Assembly: GCF_025200715.1 (NCBI RefSeq)
Contig: NZ_CP104144.1
Span: forward strand, 2,108,001-2,172,000
Direction: 5' to 3'
Source of the DNA: Rhizobium sullae
GTDB lineage: Bacteria; Pseudomonadota; Alphaproteobacteria; Rhizobiales; Rhizobiaceae
Length of the DNA: 64,000 nt
The notes under the pieces are model-generated. The model was given only the letters and a program-made list of their open reading frames with translations. It searched no databases and had not been told where the DNA came from. Both the position numbers and the translations under genes were made by a program. Numbering within the stretch: the stretch's first letter is position 1; each line of letters opens with the position of its first letter. This document shows, in pieces, positions 46,484 through 55,103 of the stretch.

Positions 46484-48385
46484 TCAGTCCGGGAGACCGA
46501 AGACCGTGAGTTGACCGCCCAGCGTCGTATAGTCGGCAAGGGCTGCGTAACCACCGACAGCGCCCAGACCTGCCGTAGAAATGGCCTTTTCTTGGTCGGT
46601 CGGAGCGTTCTGGCCCGCTACCGCCTGCTGCCAGGCTGCAGCGCCTTCGGCCCCTAAGAGACCACCCGCAAGACCGATGCCGGCCCATCCGCCGACACCC
46701 GACAGAACAGCCACGTACTGCTTACCCTTGTGCTCAAAGGTGTTGATGTTTCCGATGATGCCGGACGGCGTTTTGAACTTGTAGAGCTCCTTGCCTTCGG
46801 TATCGACTGCCTTGATGTAACCCTCCAGCGTGCCGTAGAAGACGACGTCGCCGTCGGTGGCAAGCGCGCCAGACCAGACCGAGAACTGCTCGGGTTTGGA
46901 CCAGACGATCTCGCCCTTGGCTGCGTCCCAGGCAATGAAGTTGCCCATGCCGCCATGGCTGCCGGGCGTCGGGTACATAGCCACCGTGGCGCCGACATAG
47001 GCCTGACCGGCGGTGTAGCCGACCCGGTAGGGCTCATAGTCCATGCAGACATGGTTGGTCGGCACGTAGAAGAGACCGGTCTTCGGCGAATAGGCTGCCG
47101 GCTGCTGGTCTTTTGTTCCAAGAGCCGCCGGGCAGATTCCCGTCGAATTTACGTCCTCGCCGTTCTGCTGGGTCGAGTACTGGGCAACCACCTGCGGACG
47201 ACCATACTCCTTACTTTTTGGATCCATGACGACTTCCGTCGCCCAGTTCACCGTAGGATCGTACTTCTTGGCGACGAGGAGCTCGCCGTTTGCGCGGTCC
47301 ATCGTATAGGCGAAGCCGTTGCGGTCGAAATGAACCAGCACGTCGCGTTTCTGACCGTTGATGTCCATGCCATCGACAAGGATCATCTCGTTGACGCCGT
47401 CATAGTCCCATTCGTCGTGCGGGGTCATCTGGTAGACCCACTTGGCCATCCCCGTATCGGCATCACGTGCGAATATGGTCATTGACCAACGGTTGTCGCC
47501 TGGACGCTGGACGGGGTTCCAGGTCGAGGGATTGCCAGTTCCGTAGTAAACGAGATTGAGCTTCGGATCATAGGAAAACCAGCCCCAAGTGGTCCCGCCG
47601 CCGGTCTTCCACTGCTCGCCTTCCCAGGTGTTGATGCCGGAATCCTTACCGACGGGCTTGCCAAGATGGGTGGTCTTTTCCGGGTCCATCAGAGTCGCGT
47701 CATCCGGTCCGGTAGAATAACCCTTCCATGCGAGCGAACCGTCCTTGAGATTGTAGGCGGCGATCCAGCCGCGGACCCCATATTCCGCACCCGACACGCC
47801 GATGAGGACCTTATCCTTAAAGACCATCGGTGCGGCGGTGCCGGATTCACCCTTGCTGCCGTCGGTCTCGGCGTTCTTCACCGACCACACGACCTTGCCG
47901 GTCTTGGCGTCGAGGGCAACGACCGTCGTGTCAGCCTGGTTGAGGATTATCTTACCATCGCCATAGGCGACGCCACGATTCACAGTGTCGCAGCACATGA
48001 TCGCAATGACGTTGGGATCCTGTTTGGGCTCGTATTTCCAGAGGATCTTGCCGTCGTTGTTAAGATCCAGGGCATAGACTGTGTTGGGGAACGGCGCATG
48101 GACGTACATGACGTCGCCGATCACCAACGGTCCGCCCTCATGACCACGCAGGACGCCGGTCGAGAAGGTCCACTTGACCTGCAGGTCCTTCACATTCTCC
48201 TTCGTGATCTGGTTGAGCTTGGAATAACGCTGATTGGCGTAATCGCCGGTCGGCATCGCCCAATTCTTCGGGTCGGACGCAAGTTTCGTCAACTCGTCAT
48301 TGGCCAACGCATTTCCAAAAGAAGCCGCGGTCAGAAGTCCAGCGGCGGTCAGCGGTAGGTATATACTTTTTCCGAGTGTGCGCAT
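46484..48385 (-). CDS. xoxF: XoxF, lanthanide-dependent PQQ methanol dehydrogenase
   Basis: 633 residues, signal peptide ending near ALA/ND. An eight-bladed PQQ propeller is visible with tryptophan-docking repeats. The vicinal disulfide is MCCDTV. The metal site reads [10 protein letters not shown]; the second Asp of DYD replaces the Ala of calcium-type MxaF and is the lanthanide marker. The enzyme oxidises methanol in the periplasm to formaldehyde or formate, passing electrons to XoxG. Probably XoxF5 clade. No mxaF or mxaI gene is in the window. PQQ must be made elsewhere. Confidence 0.97.
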   Translation of the reverse strand: MRTLGKSIYLPLTAAGLLTAASFGNALANDELTKLASDPKNWAMPTGDYANQRYSKLNQITKENVKDLQVKWTFSTGVLRGHEGGPLVIGDVMYVHAPFPNTVYALDLNNDGKILWKYEPKQDPNVIAIMCCDTVNRGVAYGDGKIILNQADTTVVALDAKTGKVVWSVKNAETDGSKGESGTAAPMVFKDKVLIGVSGAEYGVRGWIAAYNLKDGSLAWKGYSTGPDDATLMDPEKTTHLGKPVGKDSGINTWEGEQWKTGGGTTWGWFSYDPKLNLVYYGTGNPSTWNPVQRPGDNRWSMTIFARDADTGMAKWVYQMTPHDEWDYDGVNEMILVDGMDINGQKRDVLVHFDRNGFAYTMDRANGELLVAKKYDPTVNWATEVVMDPKSKEYGRPQVVAQYSTQQNGEDVNSTGICPAALGTKDQQPAAYSPKTGLFYVPTNHVCMDYEPYRVGYTAGQAYVGATVAMYPTPGSHGGMGNFIAWDAAKGEIVWSKPEQFSVWSGALATDGDVVFYGTLEGYIKAVDTEGKELYKFKTPSGIIGNINTFEHKGKQYVAVLSGVGGWAGIGLAGGLLGAEGAAAWQQAVAGQNAPTDQEKAISTAGLGAVGGYAALADYTTLGGQLTVFGLPD

Positions 48386-48662
48386 GCGAAGTCCTCCCGA
48401 TGTTGATTTTCACCCGAGGATCGTCATTACCAACCTCGGGAGACCACAAGGGCCGGCCCAAGCGTTCAGCTTGTCTATGGGACATGCGCTTCCGTCAGCG
48501 TGTCACGATTCGGCAGGGTGGGCAGGGGCACCGTTATTGCCCATCCTCGTACCTACGAGACTCTGCCGCTCCCATGCAGCAAAGCCTTGAAGCCGGAAAC
48601 CATCAAAAAGAATAATCCTTTCAAAGGGCGTAAGCAATAATAAATATATCGCCTTGTGCAGA

Positions 48663-48723
48663 GCAATATATTAATGCTGCCCTGCAATATACTAATGCTG
48701 CTTAGCAATATTCCTCATAATGC
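48663..48723. repeat. Three 21-bp-phased repeats between xoxF and a divergent gene
   Basis: GCAATATATTAATGCTGC starts at 48663, GCAATATACTAATGCTGC at 48684, and a weaker copy (GCAATATTCCTCATAATGC) at 48705. The period is exactly 21 nt, two helical turns. The stretch is AT-rich in a GC-rich surround. It lies 278 nt before the xoxF start and about 110 nt before the divergent gene, so it may serve either promoter. Confidence 0.7.
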
Positions 48724-48832
48724 AAACGACGCAATCCAGCACCAGAGTGCCCATAGTAATTATTTGCGCATATAACACTATTAGGCGAGAATAGATTAGT
48801 CAGGCTTCAGATCAACGTCGGCGGAGGTTGCA

Positions 48833-49177
48833 GTGCTTACCGAAGTCCTACGAGCCATCGTCTTTCTCGCTGCGCTCACGGGTGCGATCACAGCTTCACG
48901 GGCCGCCACCTATCCTACGATCGCAATCGTGGACTACGTCTATGCCTGCATGAAGGCCAATGGAGAAACACGCGCTGCGCTCGAAAATTGTTCTTGCTCG
49001 ATCGACGTCATCGCCTCGATCGTCCCGTACGAACGCTACGAGGCGGCTGAGACCTTCAGGAGCCTTGGACTCCAGACCGGCGAGAGGGGTGTGCTGTTCC
49101 GGCAGAGTGCGCCGGCGAAGTCTGCAGCCACTGAGTTGAGGCGCGCCCAGGCCGAGGCAGACGTCCGCTGCTTCTGA
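48833..49177 (+). CDS. Periplasmic hypothetical protein divergent from xoxF (114 aa)
   Basis: A GTG start gives a signal peptide (MLTEVLRAIVFLAALTGAIT, cut after SRA). The mature part has a conserved look: VDYVYACMKANGETRAALEN followed by CSCSIDVIASIVPYERYEAA. Four Cys suggest disulfides or metal binding. I recall similar small proteins beside xoxF in other alphaproteobacteria, so a role in methanol oxidation is plausible but inferred. The upstream gap holds the phased repeats. Confidence 0.75.
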   Translation: MLTEVLRAIVFLAALTGAITASRAATYPTIAIVDYVYACMKANGETRAALENCSCSIDVIASIVPYERYEAAETFRSLGLQTGERGVLFRQSAPAKSAATELRRAQAEADVRCF

Positions 49178-49245
49178 CGGGGCCCGTCGGGCCACGGGCG
49201 ACCGGTCTTGCGGCAGGTTAAGACTTCTCCTGTTGCGGACGCAAG

Positions 49246-49986
49246 TCAGGGAAACCTCGTCCGGAAATCCGAAACCAGGTCGTCCAGCGCCTTCGTGTCG
49301 CGCGCCTGGCGCGCCATCTCCACTTCGAAGATGCCGAGCACATGGGCTGGCCGTGATGACAGCACTATGACGCGATCTGCCAACAGAAGTGCCTCCCGTA
49401 GATTGTGTGTCACCATCAGGGCGGTGGTAGGTCTCGCCGACCAGACCGTCATCAGAAGGCGCCGCAATCTGTCGGCCGTCCGTTCATCGAGTGAGGCGAA
49501 GGGCTCGTCCAGCAAGAGCACTGCGGGTTCTGTGGCAAAGGCACGCGCCAGGGCAGCGCGGCGTGCAAGGCCGAGCGAAAGCTCCGAGGGATAGAGCGAC
49601 CGCATGGCCGACAGACCCAGAATGTCGAACAGCCCGTCCAGGTCCATGTCCCGTGCATCTCGAGACAGCGCAAGGCGGACATTCTGCTCCACCGTTCGCC
49701 AGGGGAGAAGCACCGGCTCCTGGAAGACCGCGGCGATGCGACTGGAACCGCCTTCCGGCAACTGGTAGCTACCCGAAAACTCCCGGTCCAGCCCCAAAAG
49801 GATGCGCAAGGTCGTGGTCTTGCCGCAGCCCGACGGCCCGAGCAAACAGGCAAATTCTCCCTGCCGCACCTCGAATGACAGTCCGCGCAGGGCCGCAATG
49901 ATCACGTCCTCAGCCGACCGGAACGTCTTCTCGGCGATTTCGACCTTAAGCGGGGCGGCGGCGCCAGCGTGTTGCGTGTCGTTCAA
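49246..49986 (-). CDS. ABC transporter ATPase (NitT/TauT type)
   Basis: 246 residues. Walker A is LGPSGCGKTTTLRI, the signature region ELSLGLARRAALARA (it departs from the usual LSGGQ), Walker B VLLLDEPFASLDE, with the H-loop in MVTHNLREALL. It overlaps the permease gene by 41 nt. With the permease and binding protein it forms a NitT/TauT importer next to the xox genes. The substrate is unknown. Confidence 0.9.
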   Translation of the reverse strand: MNDTQHAGAAAPLKVEIAEKTFRSAEDVIIAALRGLSFEVRQGEFACLLGPSGCGKTTTLRILLGLDREFSGSYQLPEGGSSRIAAVFQEPVLLPWRTVEQNVRLALSRDARDMDLDGLFDILGLSAMRSLYPSELSLGLARRAALARAFATEPAVLLLDEPFASLDERTADRLRRLLMTVWSARPTTALMVTHNLREALLLADRVIVLSSRPAHVLGIFEVEMARQARDTKALDDLVSDFRTRFP

Positions 49987-50764
49987 ATGGCTGCACCAGA
50001 AAGAGTTCGATCAACAGCATAATGGCAACGAAGGCCAGCGAATAGGCGAGGATGGCGGCAACGTCGAATATCTGGAAGTGAAGATAGATCTGGAAACCCA
50101 CCCCGTTTGACCGGCCAAGTAGTTCGACAACGAGCACGATCTTCCAGATCAGCGCAATACCTGACCGCGAAGCGGCCGCAAAATAAGGCTGCAGTTGCGG
50201 CATCAGGATATGGCGGATCCTGTCGAGCGGACTGAGGCGGTAGACTTTCGCCATTTCGGCGTAGCGGGGGTCGAGTGCACGCGCGCCCTCGCGCATGGTG
50301 ACCACGACGTTGGGTATCTTGTTGATCGCCACCGCGCTGATCGCAGCCGCTTCAGTCAGGCCGAACCAGATATACGCAAGAACAATGACGACCAGTGCCG
50401 GGAGGTTGAGAAAAAGGACAAGCCACGGATTGAAGAAAGAATCCGCCCGCCGGTGGGTGCCGAGCAGGACGCCGATGACCGACCCGGCCAGCATCGCAAC
50501 AACATAGGCGCCGGCAACCCGGAAGAGCGTCATGGCGAGATGATAGGCGAGATCGCCGCTTGCCGCCTCCTTGACCAGCACGCGCCAGACTTCGATCGGC
50601 GGCGGAAACACCCGGCTTGGCCAAATCCCGGCCGCAAGGTTCCAAAGCAGGCACAGTCCGAGCAGGGATGCCAGCGCCGTTGCTGCCGGCAGAAGACCAC
50701 GGGAGATGGCGTGCGCTCGCCGGCCTGCAGCCACCCCATTTTCCAGCCCGGGTCCTGCTGTCAT
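49946..50764 (-). CDS. ABC transporter permease (NitT/TauT type)
   Basis: 272 residues with about six membrane helices. The coupling loop is EMAKVYRLSPLDRIRHILMP, and a helical C-terminus is rich in Phe and Leu. The ATG overlaps the stop of the binding-protein gene (ATGA), and the 3' end overlaps the ATPase gene, so all three are translationally coupled. Confidence 0.9.
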   Translation of the reverse strand: MTAGPGLENGVAAGRRAHAISRGLLPAATALASLLGLCLLWNLAAGIWPSRVFPPPIEVWRVLVKEAASGDLAYHLAMTLFRVAGAYVVAMLAGSVIGVLLGTHRRADSFFNPWLVLFLNLPALVVIVLAYIWFGLTEAAAISAVAINKIPNVVVTMREGARALDPRYAEMAKVYRLSPLDRIRHILMPQLQPYFAAASRSGIALIWKIVLVVELLGRSNGVGFQIYLHFQIFDVAAILAYSLAFVAIMLLIELFLVQPFERHATRWRRRPA

Positions 50765-51750
50765 GTCTTTAAGGCCCAGAACGTTCCCGGAGCCATCTGC
50801 CGCGCCTCACCGACAAGCTTCTCCCCACCCAGTTCGGCCAGGATTGCGTATAGCTTGGCGGCATCTCTCTCCTCCTCTGCGAGCGGCCTGTTCGGGATGC
50901 CTTCGCGGTAGCGATCGCGCAGCACCTCGAGTTCCCGGCCTTCGGCCCGCACTATCGGTGCCAGCCGCTGCCATTCAGCATCCGAGCGGGCCAGAAGCTT
51001 CTTCGCCTCCCCGCTTGACCGGAGAAAGTTCAAGGCCACGTCCGGGTTTTCGTTCGCCCATTTTTCATGGAAGACATAGCCGAGCGCCGAAACCGGCCCC
51101 GATGCCCCGAGCGCCCTGGCGGCATCGTCGGCACCGATGAGGCGACGAAAACCGTTTGCCTCCAGCCGGGCGCAGAAATGCCAGAAATTCAGCACTGCAT
51201 CGAGTTCGCCGGAGATGGCCTTTTCCGACAGAAGGGGCGGTGCGCCGAAAACGATGTCGCTTTTAGTGGTCAGGTCAATCTTGTGATCACGCCGGGCAAG
51301 GCCCTGGATCAGAAGCCAGCTCTTGTCGAGCGAACCGCCGGTCACACCGATTTTTTTTCCGACGAGATCAGGGATGGCACGAATGGGCGCATCCTGCTTG
51401 ACCATGATGGCGCCAACCGCAGTCGAGTAAGGTGCGAGAGTGAGATCCGTGCCCTGCGAACGCTGGCGCGACACCCACAGCCAATCGGAAACGATCATGT
51501 CGAGGTCGCCGGCCAACATGGCGACGTTGGTGGCGTCTTCGCCCGCAAAGTAAACGATCTCCACGTCGATCCCGTTGGCGGCATCGAACTTGTTGTGCTT
51601 GATGGTGTCGAGTTCCCAGTTCACCGTCCCGAACCTCAAGACACCGACCCGGATCTTAGGCGCTGACGGCTTGGCCAAGGCATGGAAGCTCAGGGGGCTT
51701 ACCGCAGCCAGCAAGGCTGCTGCGCAAATCGCGCGCCTCGATATGTTCAT
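50761..51750 (-). CDS. ABC substrate-binding protein (NMT1/SsuA-like)
   Basis: 329 residues from the ATG at 51750, which follows GGAGG; a longer frame exists but is not favoured. A signal sequence (MNISRRAICAAALLAAVSPL) is followed by the NMT1/SsuA fold: RVGVLRFGTVNWELDTIKHN, VEIVYFAGEDATNVAMLAGD and LVGKKIGVTGGSLDKSWLLI. Relatives bind nitrate, taurine, sulfonates or thiamine precursors. Placement inside a methanol/PQQ cluster suggests a small organic or metal-linked ligand; this cannot be settled by reading. Confidence 0.9.
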   Translation of the reverse strand: MNISRRAICAAALLAAVSPLSFHALAKPSAPKIRVGVLRFGTVNWELDTIKHNKFDAANGIDVEIVYFAGEDATNVAMLAGDLDMIVSDWLWVSRQRSQGTDLTLAPYSTAVGAIMVKQDAPIRAIPDLVGKKIGVTGGSLDKSWLLIQGLARRDHKIDLTTKSDIVFGAPPLLSEKAISGELDAVLNFWHFCARLEANGFRRLIGADDAARALGASGPVSALGYVFHEKWANENPDVALNFLRSSGEAKKLLARSDAEWQRLAPIVRAEGRELEVLRDRYREGIPNRPLAEEERDAAKLYAILAELGGEKLVGEARQMAPGTFWALKT

Positions 51751-51784
51751 GATGCCACCTCCCGGCAAAATGTTTGCAGCGACG

Positions 51785-52009
51785 TCATATGTCCCGCCTC
51801 CTGCCCGGAAAGACACATGTCCAACGGATGACCTTCAGCGACGGATGGCTCCCGGACCACTTTGCGATCTCCGCCGGCGCCAGGATCATGCATTGGCCAA
51901 GCGAGCCGCGGCTTTCAAAGTAGAGATGCTCGGTGCGGCAACTGGTCGGGTTGGCCAACAAGCAGACGGTCAGGACGAGATCGACGAGGTTCAATGAAGC
52001 ACCTTTCAC
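51785..52009 (-). CDS. Small Cys-containing hypothetical protein (74 aa)
   Basis: Reads LNLVDLVLTVCLLANPTSCR, then SLGQCMILAPAEIAKWSGSH and VIRWTCVFPG. Four Cys with this spacing recur in a small alphaproteobacterial family I recall only loosely. The start is uncertain: GTG at 52009 or TTG at 51994. It precedes the binding-protein gene on the same strand by 34 nt and is probably co-transcribed. The function is unknown. Confidence 0.6.
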   Translation of the reverse strand: MKGASLNLVDLVLTVCLLANPTSCRTEHLYFESRGSLGQCMILAPAEIAKWSGSHPSLKVIRWTCVFPGRRRDI

Positions 52010-52249
52010 TGCACGGCATGCGCATGCGAAGAACTGCGGACTTGCGTACTTGGCATGCCGCCCGCTTGGTGGCTTTCACAAGGTGCCCGATGGGAAGCCG
52101 GCAGTGAGGATACGCGGGTCACAAAGACGCGTCAATCATTCCGCGAGGAACTGCGCCACCTCTGGAGAGTGCCGCGGCCATGTTGACATGCCCCCAGTGT
52201 CATATCCTGCCTGAAGCAATTCTAGAAACAGGGACCCGGCCACCAGCTG

Positions 52250-52882
52250 TCATTTCGCCTCGAGCGCCTCCGCGATCGTCTTGGTAAGCGCATACAAACG
52301 CTGTTCGATCAGCGTCGGGACCTCGCAGACGAAGGTCAGCGACTGCGCACGCTCCTGAAAAACACGTGTCTGGAACATGAGCCGGTCATTGCGCAGCGCG
52401 ACCTCGTTCGGATCAGCATCGGGCTTTGCCCGAAGGGCGTCGACCGCGGAGGCCTCCTGACGCAAGAGTGTTGCCATGTCCCTCTGCCGGTGGGCATACC
52501 GCGCAATGCCGGAGATGACGTCAGATCGCTCCCGGTTCATATGATCGAACAGCCCCCGCACAAGCATGGCCATGCGGTTCTTCCTCTCGCCCTCCGACAG
52601 GCTTTCCTCAAAAGCGCTGATCTTTTGCTGCGCTTCCGGCAACGAAACGCGGCGTGCCGAAAGCTCCTGCACCAGCGCAGCGATGGCCGCATCTTTGGAC
52701 CAATCGGCGGCCGTTTGCGGCAGCTCGGGGCCATTCCAGATCTGACCGAGCGAAAGCAGTGGCACCTTGCGCTGGATACACGGCCAGTCCGGATCGTTAC
52801 CCTGCGCGGACAAGGCGGGCCACGAGACGATTGCGCCAAGTGCGACGGCGGGGAGAATGTATGTCGGAGATCGCCACCCCAT
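52250..52882 (-). CDS. Periplasmic helical protein of the PQQ-associated cluster (210 aa)
   Basis: A signal peptide (YILPAVALGAIVSWPALSAQ) leads to a mainly helical body (EAQQKISAFEESLSEGERKN, RDMATLLRQEASAVDALRAK). Two Cys (WPCIQRKVPLLS and FVCEVPTLIEQR) could form a bridge. The start touches the stop of the ABC-2 permease gene, so it belongs to the same transcript. No activity is known to me; an accessory role in the PQQ-linked ABC system is inferred from position. Confidence 0.75.
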   Translation of the reverse strand: MGWRSPTYILPAVALGAIVSWPALSAQGNDPDWPCIQRKVPLLSLGQIWNGPELPQTAADWSKDAAIAALVQELSARRVSLPEAQQKISAFEESLSEGERKNRMAMLVRGLFDHMNRERSDVISGIARYAHRQRDMATLLRQEASAVDALRAKPDADPNEVALRNDRLMFQTRVFQERAQSLTFVCEVPTLIEQRLYALTKTIAEALEAK

Positions 52883-53757
52883 CAGGTATTTCCTCCCGTG
52901 TCCTGCCTGCGGCTGAGCAAGCCATTCGATGGATCATAGGCAAGAATTGCGCCCCCGAGAAACAGCGCCGTACATCCGATCACGACGGCAAGCGATCCCC
53001 AATCGATCTGTCCATAAATGGCGAAGCGAACCAGCTCGACCGCATAGGTGAACGGATTTGCGAGGCAGATCTTGTGGAGGAGCGGGCTCGATTCCTGGAT
53101 ACGCCAGAGCGGATAGAGCGCGGGCGAGGCAAAATACATCGGGAAGATCACGAAGTTCATGATGCCCGCAAAATTCTCGAGCTGCTTGATCATCGACGAC
53201 AGGAGCATGCCGAGCGAGCAGAGCATCATGCCTGACAGGAACAGCGCGGGCAGAACCAGCAGGTAGCCGACCGGCGGCGGTTTGACACCCCAGAACCATG
53301 CAATGGCCAGGAAGGCATAGACCTGCATGATCGATACCGCAACCCCTGCAAGCAGCTTGGAGACCAGCAGGAACCAGCGTGGAAACGGGCTGACGAGCAG
53401 GGTCCGCATGTTGCCCATCTCCCGGTCATAGACCATGGAGAGCGATGACTGCATGCCGCTGAACAACAGGATCATGCCGCACAGGCCAGGTGTGATGTAG
53501 ACCTCGTAGAGCACGTAGGTCTTGTAGGGTGGGATGATCGAAACACCGAGCACCTGGCGAAATCCTGCGGCGAACACGAAAAGCCAAAGCAGCGGGCGAA
53601 CCAGCGAGGAGATGAAGCGCTCACGCTGGTTGAGGAAACGAAGGCCTTCGCGATATAGAATTCCCTTCAGACAAATGAGATGCTGACGCAAGCTGAAGCC
53701 GCGAGTTGAGGCAGGATCAGCAGGAATTGTGCGTGGATCACCTTGGAATGCCATCAT
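52882..53757 (-). CDS. ABC-2 type permease, PQQ-associated (PedC-like)
   Basis: 291 residues with six membrane helices and the ABC-2 pattern: FLNQRERFISSLVRPLLWLF, VYDREMGNMRTLLVSPFPRW and MYFASPALYPLWRIQESSPL. It fits the permease of the ABC systems found with PQQ alcohol dehydrogenases. It overlaps the ATPase gene by 4 nt. The ABC-2 fold is usually an exporter fold, yet this cluster also has a binding protein, a mixture also seen in lanthanide-uptake (lut) clusters. Confidence 0.88.
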   Translation of the reverse strand: MMAFQGDPRTIPADPASTRGFSLRQHLICLKGILYREGLRFLNQRERFISSLVRPLLWLFVFAAGFRQVLGVSIIPPYKTYVLYEVYITPGLCGMILLFSGMQSSLSMVYDREMGNMRTLLVSPFPRWFLLVSKLLAGVAVSIMQVYAFLAIAWFWGVKPPPVGYLLVLPALFLSGMMLCSLGMLLSSMIKQLENFAGIMNFVIFPMYFASPALYPLWRIQESSPLLHKICLANPFTYAVELVRFAIYGQIDWGSLAVVIGCTALFLGGAILAYDPSNGLLSRRQDTGGNT

Positions 53758-54533
53758 GGTGCTCCTTCCGCCGGAGCGAGCCCGGTTAAGGCGACAAATG
53801 CCTGGCGAATGCCGTCTGTACCAGCCGATCGGACGACGTCGTCCACGGTACCGTCCGCCAGTACCCTCCCCTTGTGGAGGATGACGACATTGTCGCCCTC
53901 TTCAACCTCATCGATCAAATGAGTCGCCCAGAACACGCTGATACCATCGGCAGCCACAAGCTCACGGATGGTCGCAAGGATCTCTGCGCGCGACTGTATG
54001 TCGAGCCCAACGGTTGCCTCGTCGAGCAGCAGCAATGGCGGCCGGTGCAAGAGTGCGCGTACAATCTCGATGCGCCGCATCTGCCCGCCGGAAAGGCTAC
54101 GCGCCTTGTCGTAGAGCCTGTCGCTCATGTTCACCTGGGCAAGCAGTGTTTTAATCCGCTCCATAGCCTGTTCGCGGCCGATTCCATGCAGCGAGGCGTG
54201 GTAGGAAAGGTTCTGGTAGACGCTGAGGTCGAGATCGAGCGTCCGCGCCTGGAACACGATACCGAGGCGGCGCAGCGCTTCGCCAGGCTCCCGGCTGATA
54301 TCGTGGCCAAAGATGCGGATCGAGCCTTGGCGGGTGTTGTAGAGATGGCTGATCAGCGAAAGCAGCGTGGTCTTGCCGGCCCCGTTAAGGCCAAGCAAGA
54401 CTGTAAAATGGCCTGCCGCGATCGAGAAGGAAACGCCGGACAAAGCCTGCTGCTTTCCATAGAAATGGCTGACCTTCGAAACGTCAAGTGCGGCGGGCAG
54501 GCTCACCCCATCGTTCGCATTCACATGCTGCAT
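53754..54533 (-). CDS. ABC ATPase, PQQ-dependent catabolism-associated
   Basis: 259 residues from the ATG at 54533; GGGAGG lies upstream. Walker A is LLGLNGAGKTTLLSL, the signature LSGGQMRRIEIVRALLH, Walker B LLLLDEATVGLD, and the H-loop WATHLIDEVEEGD. The family is the ATPase that accompanies PQQ-dependent alcohol dehydrogenases. It powers the ABC-2 permease encoded immediately after it. Confidence 0.9.
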   Translation of the reverse strand: MQHVNANDGVSLPAALDVSKVSHFYGKQQALSGVSFSIAAGHFTVLLGLNGAGKTTLLSLISHLYNTRQGSIRIFGHDISREPGEALRRLGIVFQARTLDLDLSVYQNLSYHASLHGIGREQAMERIKTLLAQVNMSDRLYDKARSLSGGQMRRIEIVRALLHRPPLLLLDEATVGLDIQSRAEILATIRELVAADGISVFWATHLIDEVEEGDNVVILHKGRVLADGTVDDVVRSAGTDGIRQAFVALTGLAPAEGAP

Positions 54534-54576
54534 GGCGCCGTATCCTCCCACCTGAAAAACCCCAATCCTCCCTGTC

Positions 54577-55062
54577 CTATTTGATGGTGATCGTTCCTTT
54601 CATGCCCTTGTCGGCCAGATCGGGAACGGACCACCTGTACGTGCCAGGCCGGATCGTCGTGAATTGCACCTGCATCGTGCCTTCTTTATCGAATTCCAGC
54701 CACGCAGGCGCGCCGTTCATGTGAACCTCCAGATCGTTGATGACGATCTGGTTCATCCAGACATTGCGGAAAAAGTCCGTGGCAAACTTGTATTCGAGCC
54801 CCGCTGCCGACGTAATTTTCCAGCGGTATCCCTGCCCGGCGATCAGTTCGAAATCCTTCTGATTGACGGTGAAACTGTCGGCGGCCGATCCGAGGATTAG
54901 TTCAGGCACATCCTTGCTGGCACGGGTCACCTTCTGAGCGGCGGCCGGAGCGGCTGCGGTATCGTCATCATCGTTGTCATCTGCATCTTGTGCAAAGCCT
55001 GGAACCACCAACAAGGCTGTTCCAACGAGCACAGTCAGCGCGATGGCCTTATATTTCTGCAT
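54577..55062 (-). CDS. Periplasmic cupredoxin-like protein (161 aa)
   Basis: Signal peptide (MQKYKAIALTVLVGTALLVV), an acidic run (DADDNDDDD) just after the cut, then a beta-sandwich with cupredoxin-like features: FFRNVWMNQIVINDLEVHMN and PGTYRWSVPDLADKGMKGTI. The type-1 copper Cys and His ligands are not evident. The Asp-rich stretch could bind metal ions. It is conserved in position within PQQ-linked ABC clusters; the role is unknown. Confidence 0.75.
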   Translation of the reverse strand: MQKYKAIALTVLVGTALLVVPGFAQDADDNDDDDTAAAPAAAQKVTRASKDVPELILGSAADSFTVNQKDFELIAGQGYRWKITSAAGLEYKFATDFFRNVWMNQIVINDLEVHMNGAPAWLEFDKEGTMQVQFTTIRPGTYRWSVPDLADKGMKGTITIK

Positions 55063-55103
55063 ATTTTCCTCCCTTTGATTATCAGAAATGCCTGCGCAAC
55101 CAG

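Noticed and set aside
48605..48790. Plasmid origin iterons near xoxF
   Set aside because: The 21-nt repeats are AT-rich like iterons, but only three copies exist and no rep gene is near; a promoter operator fits better.
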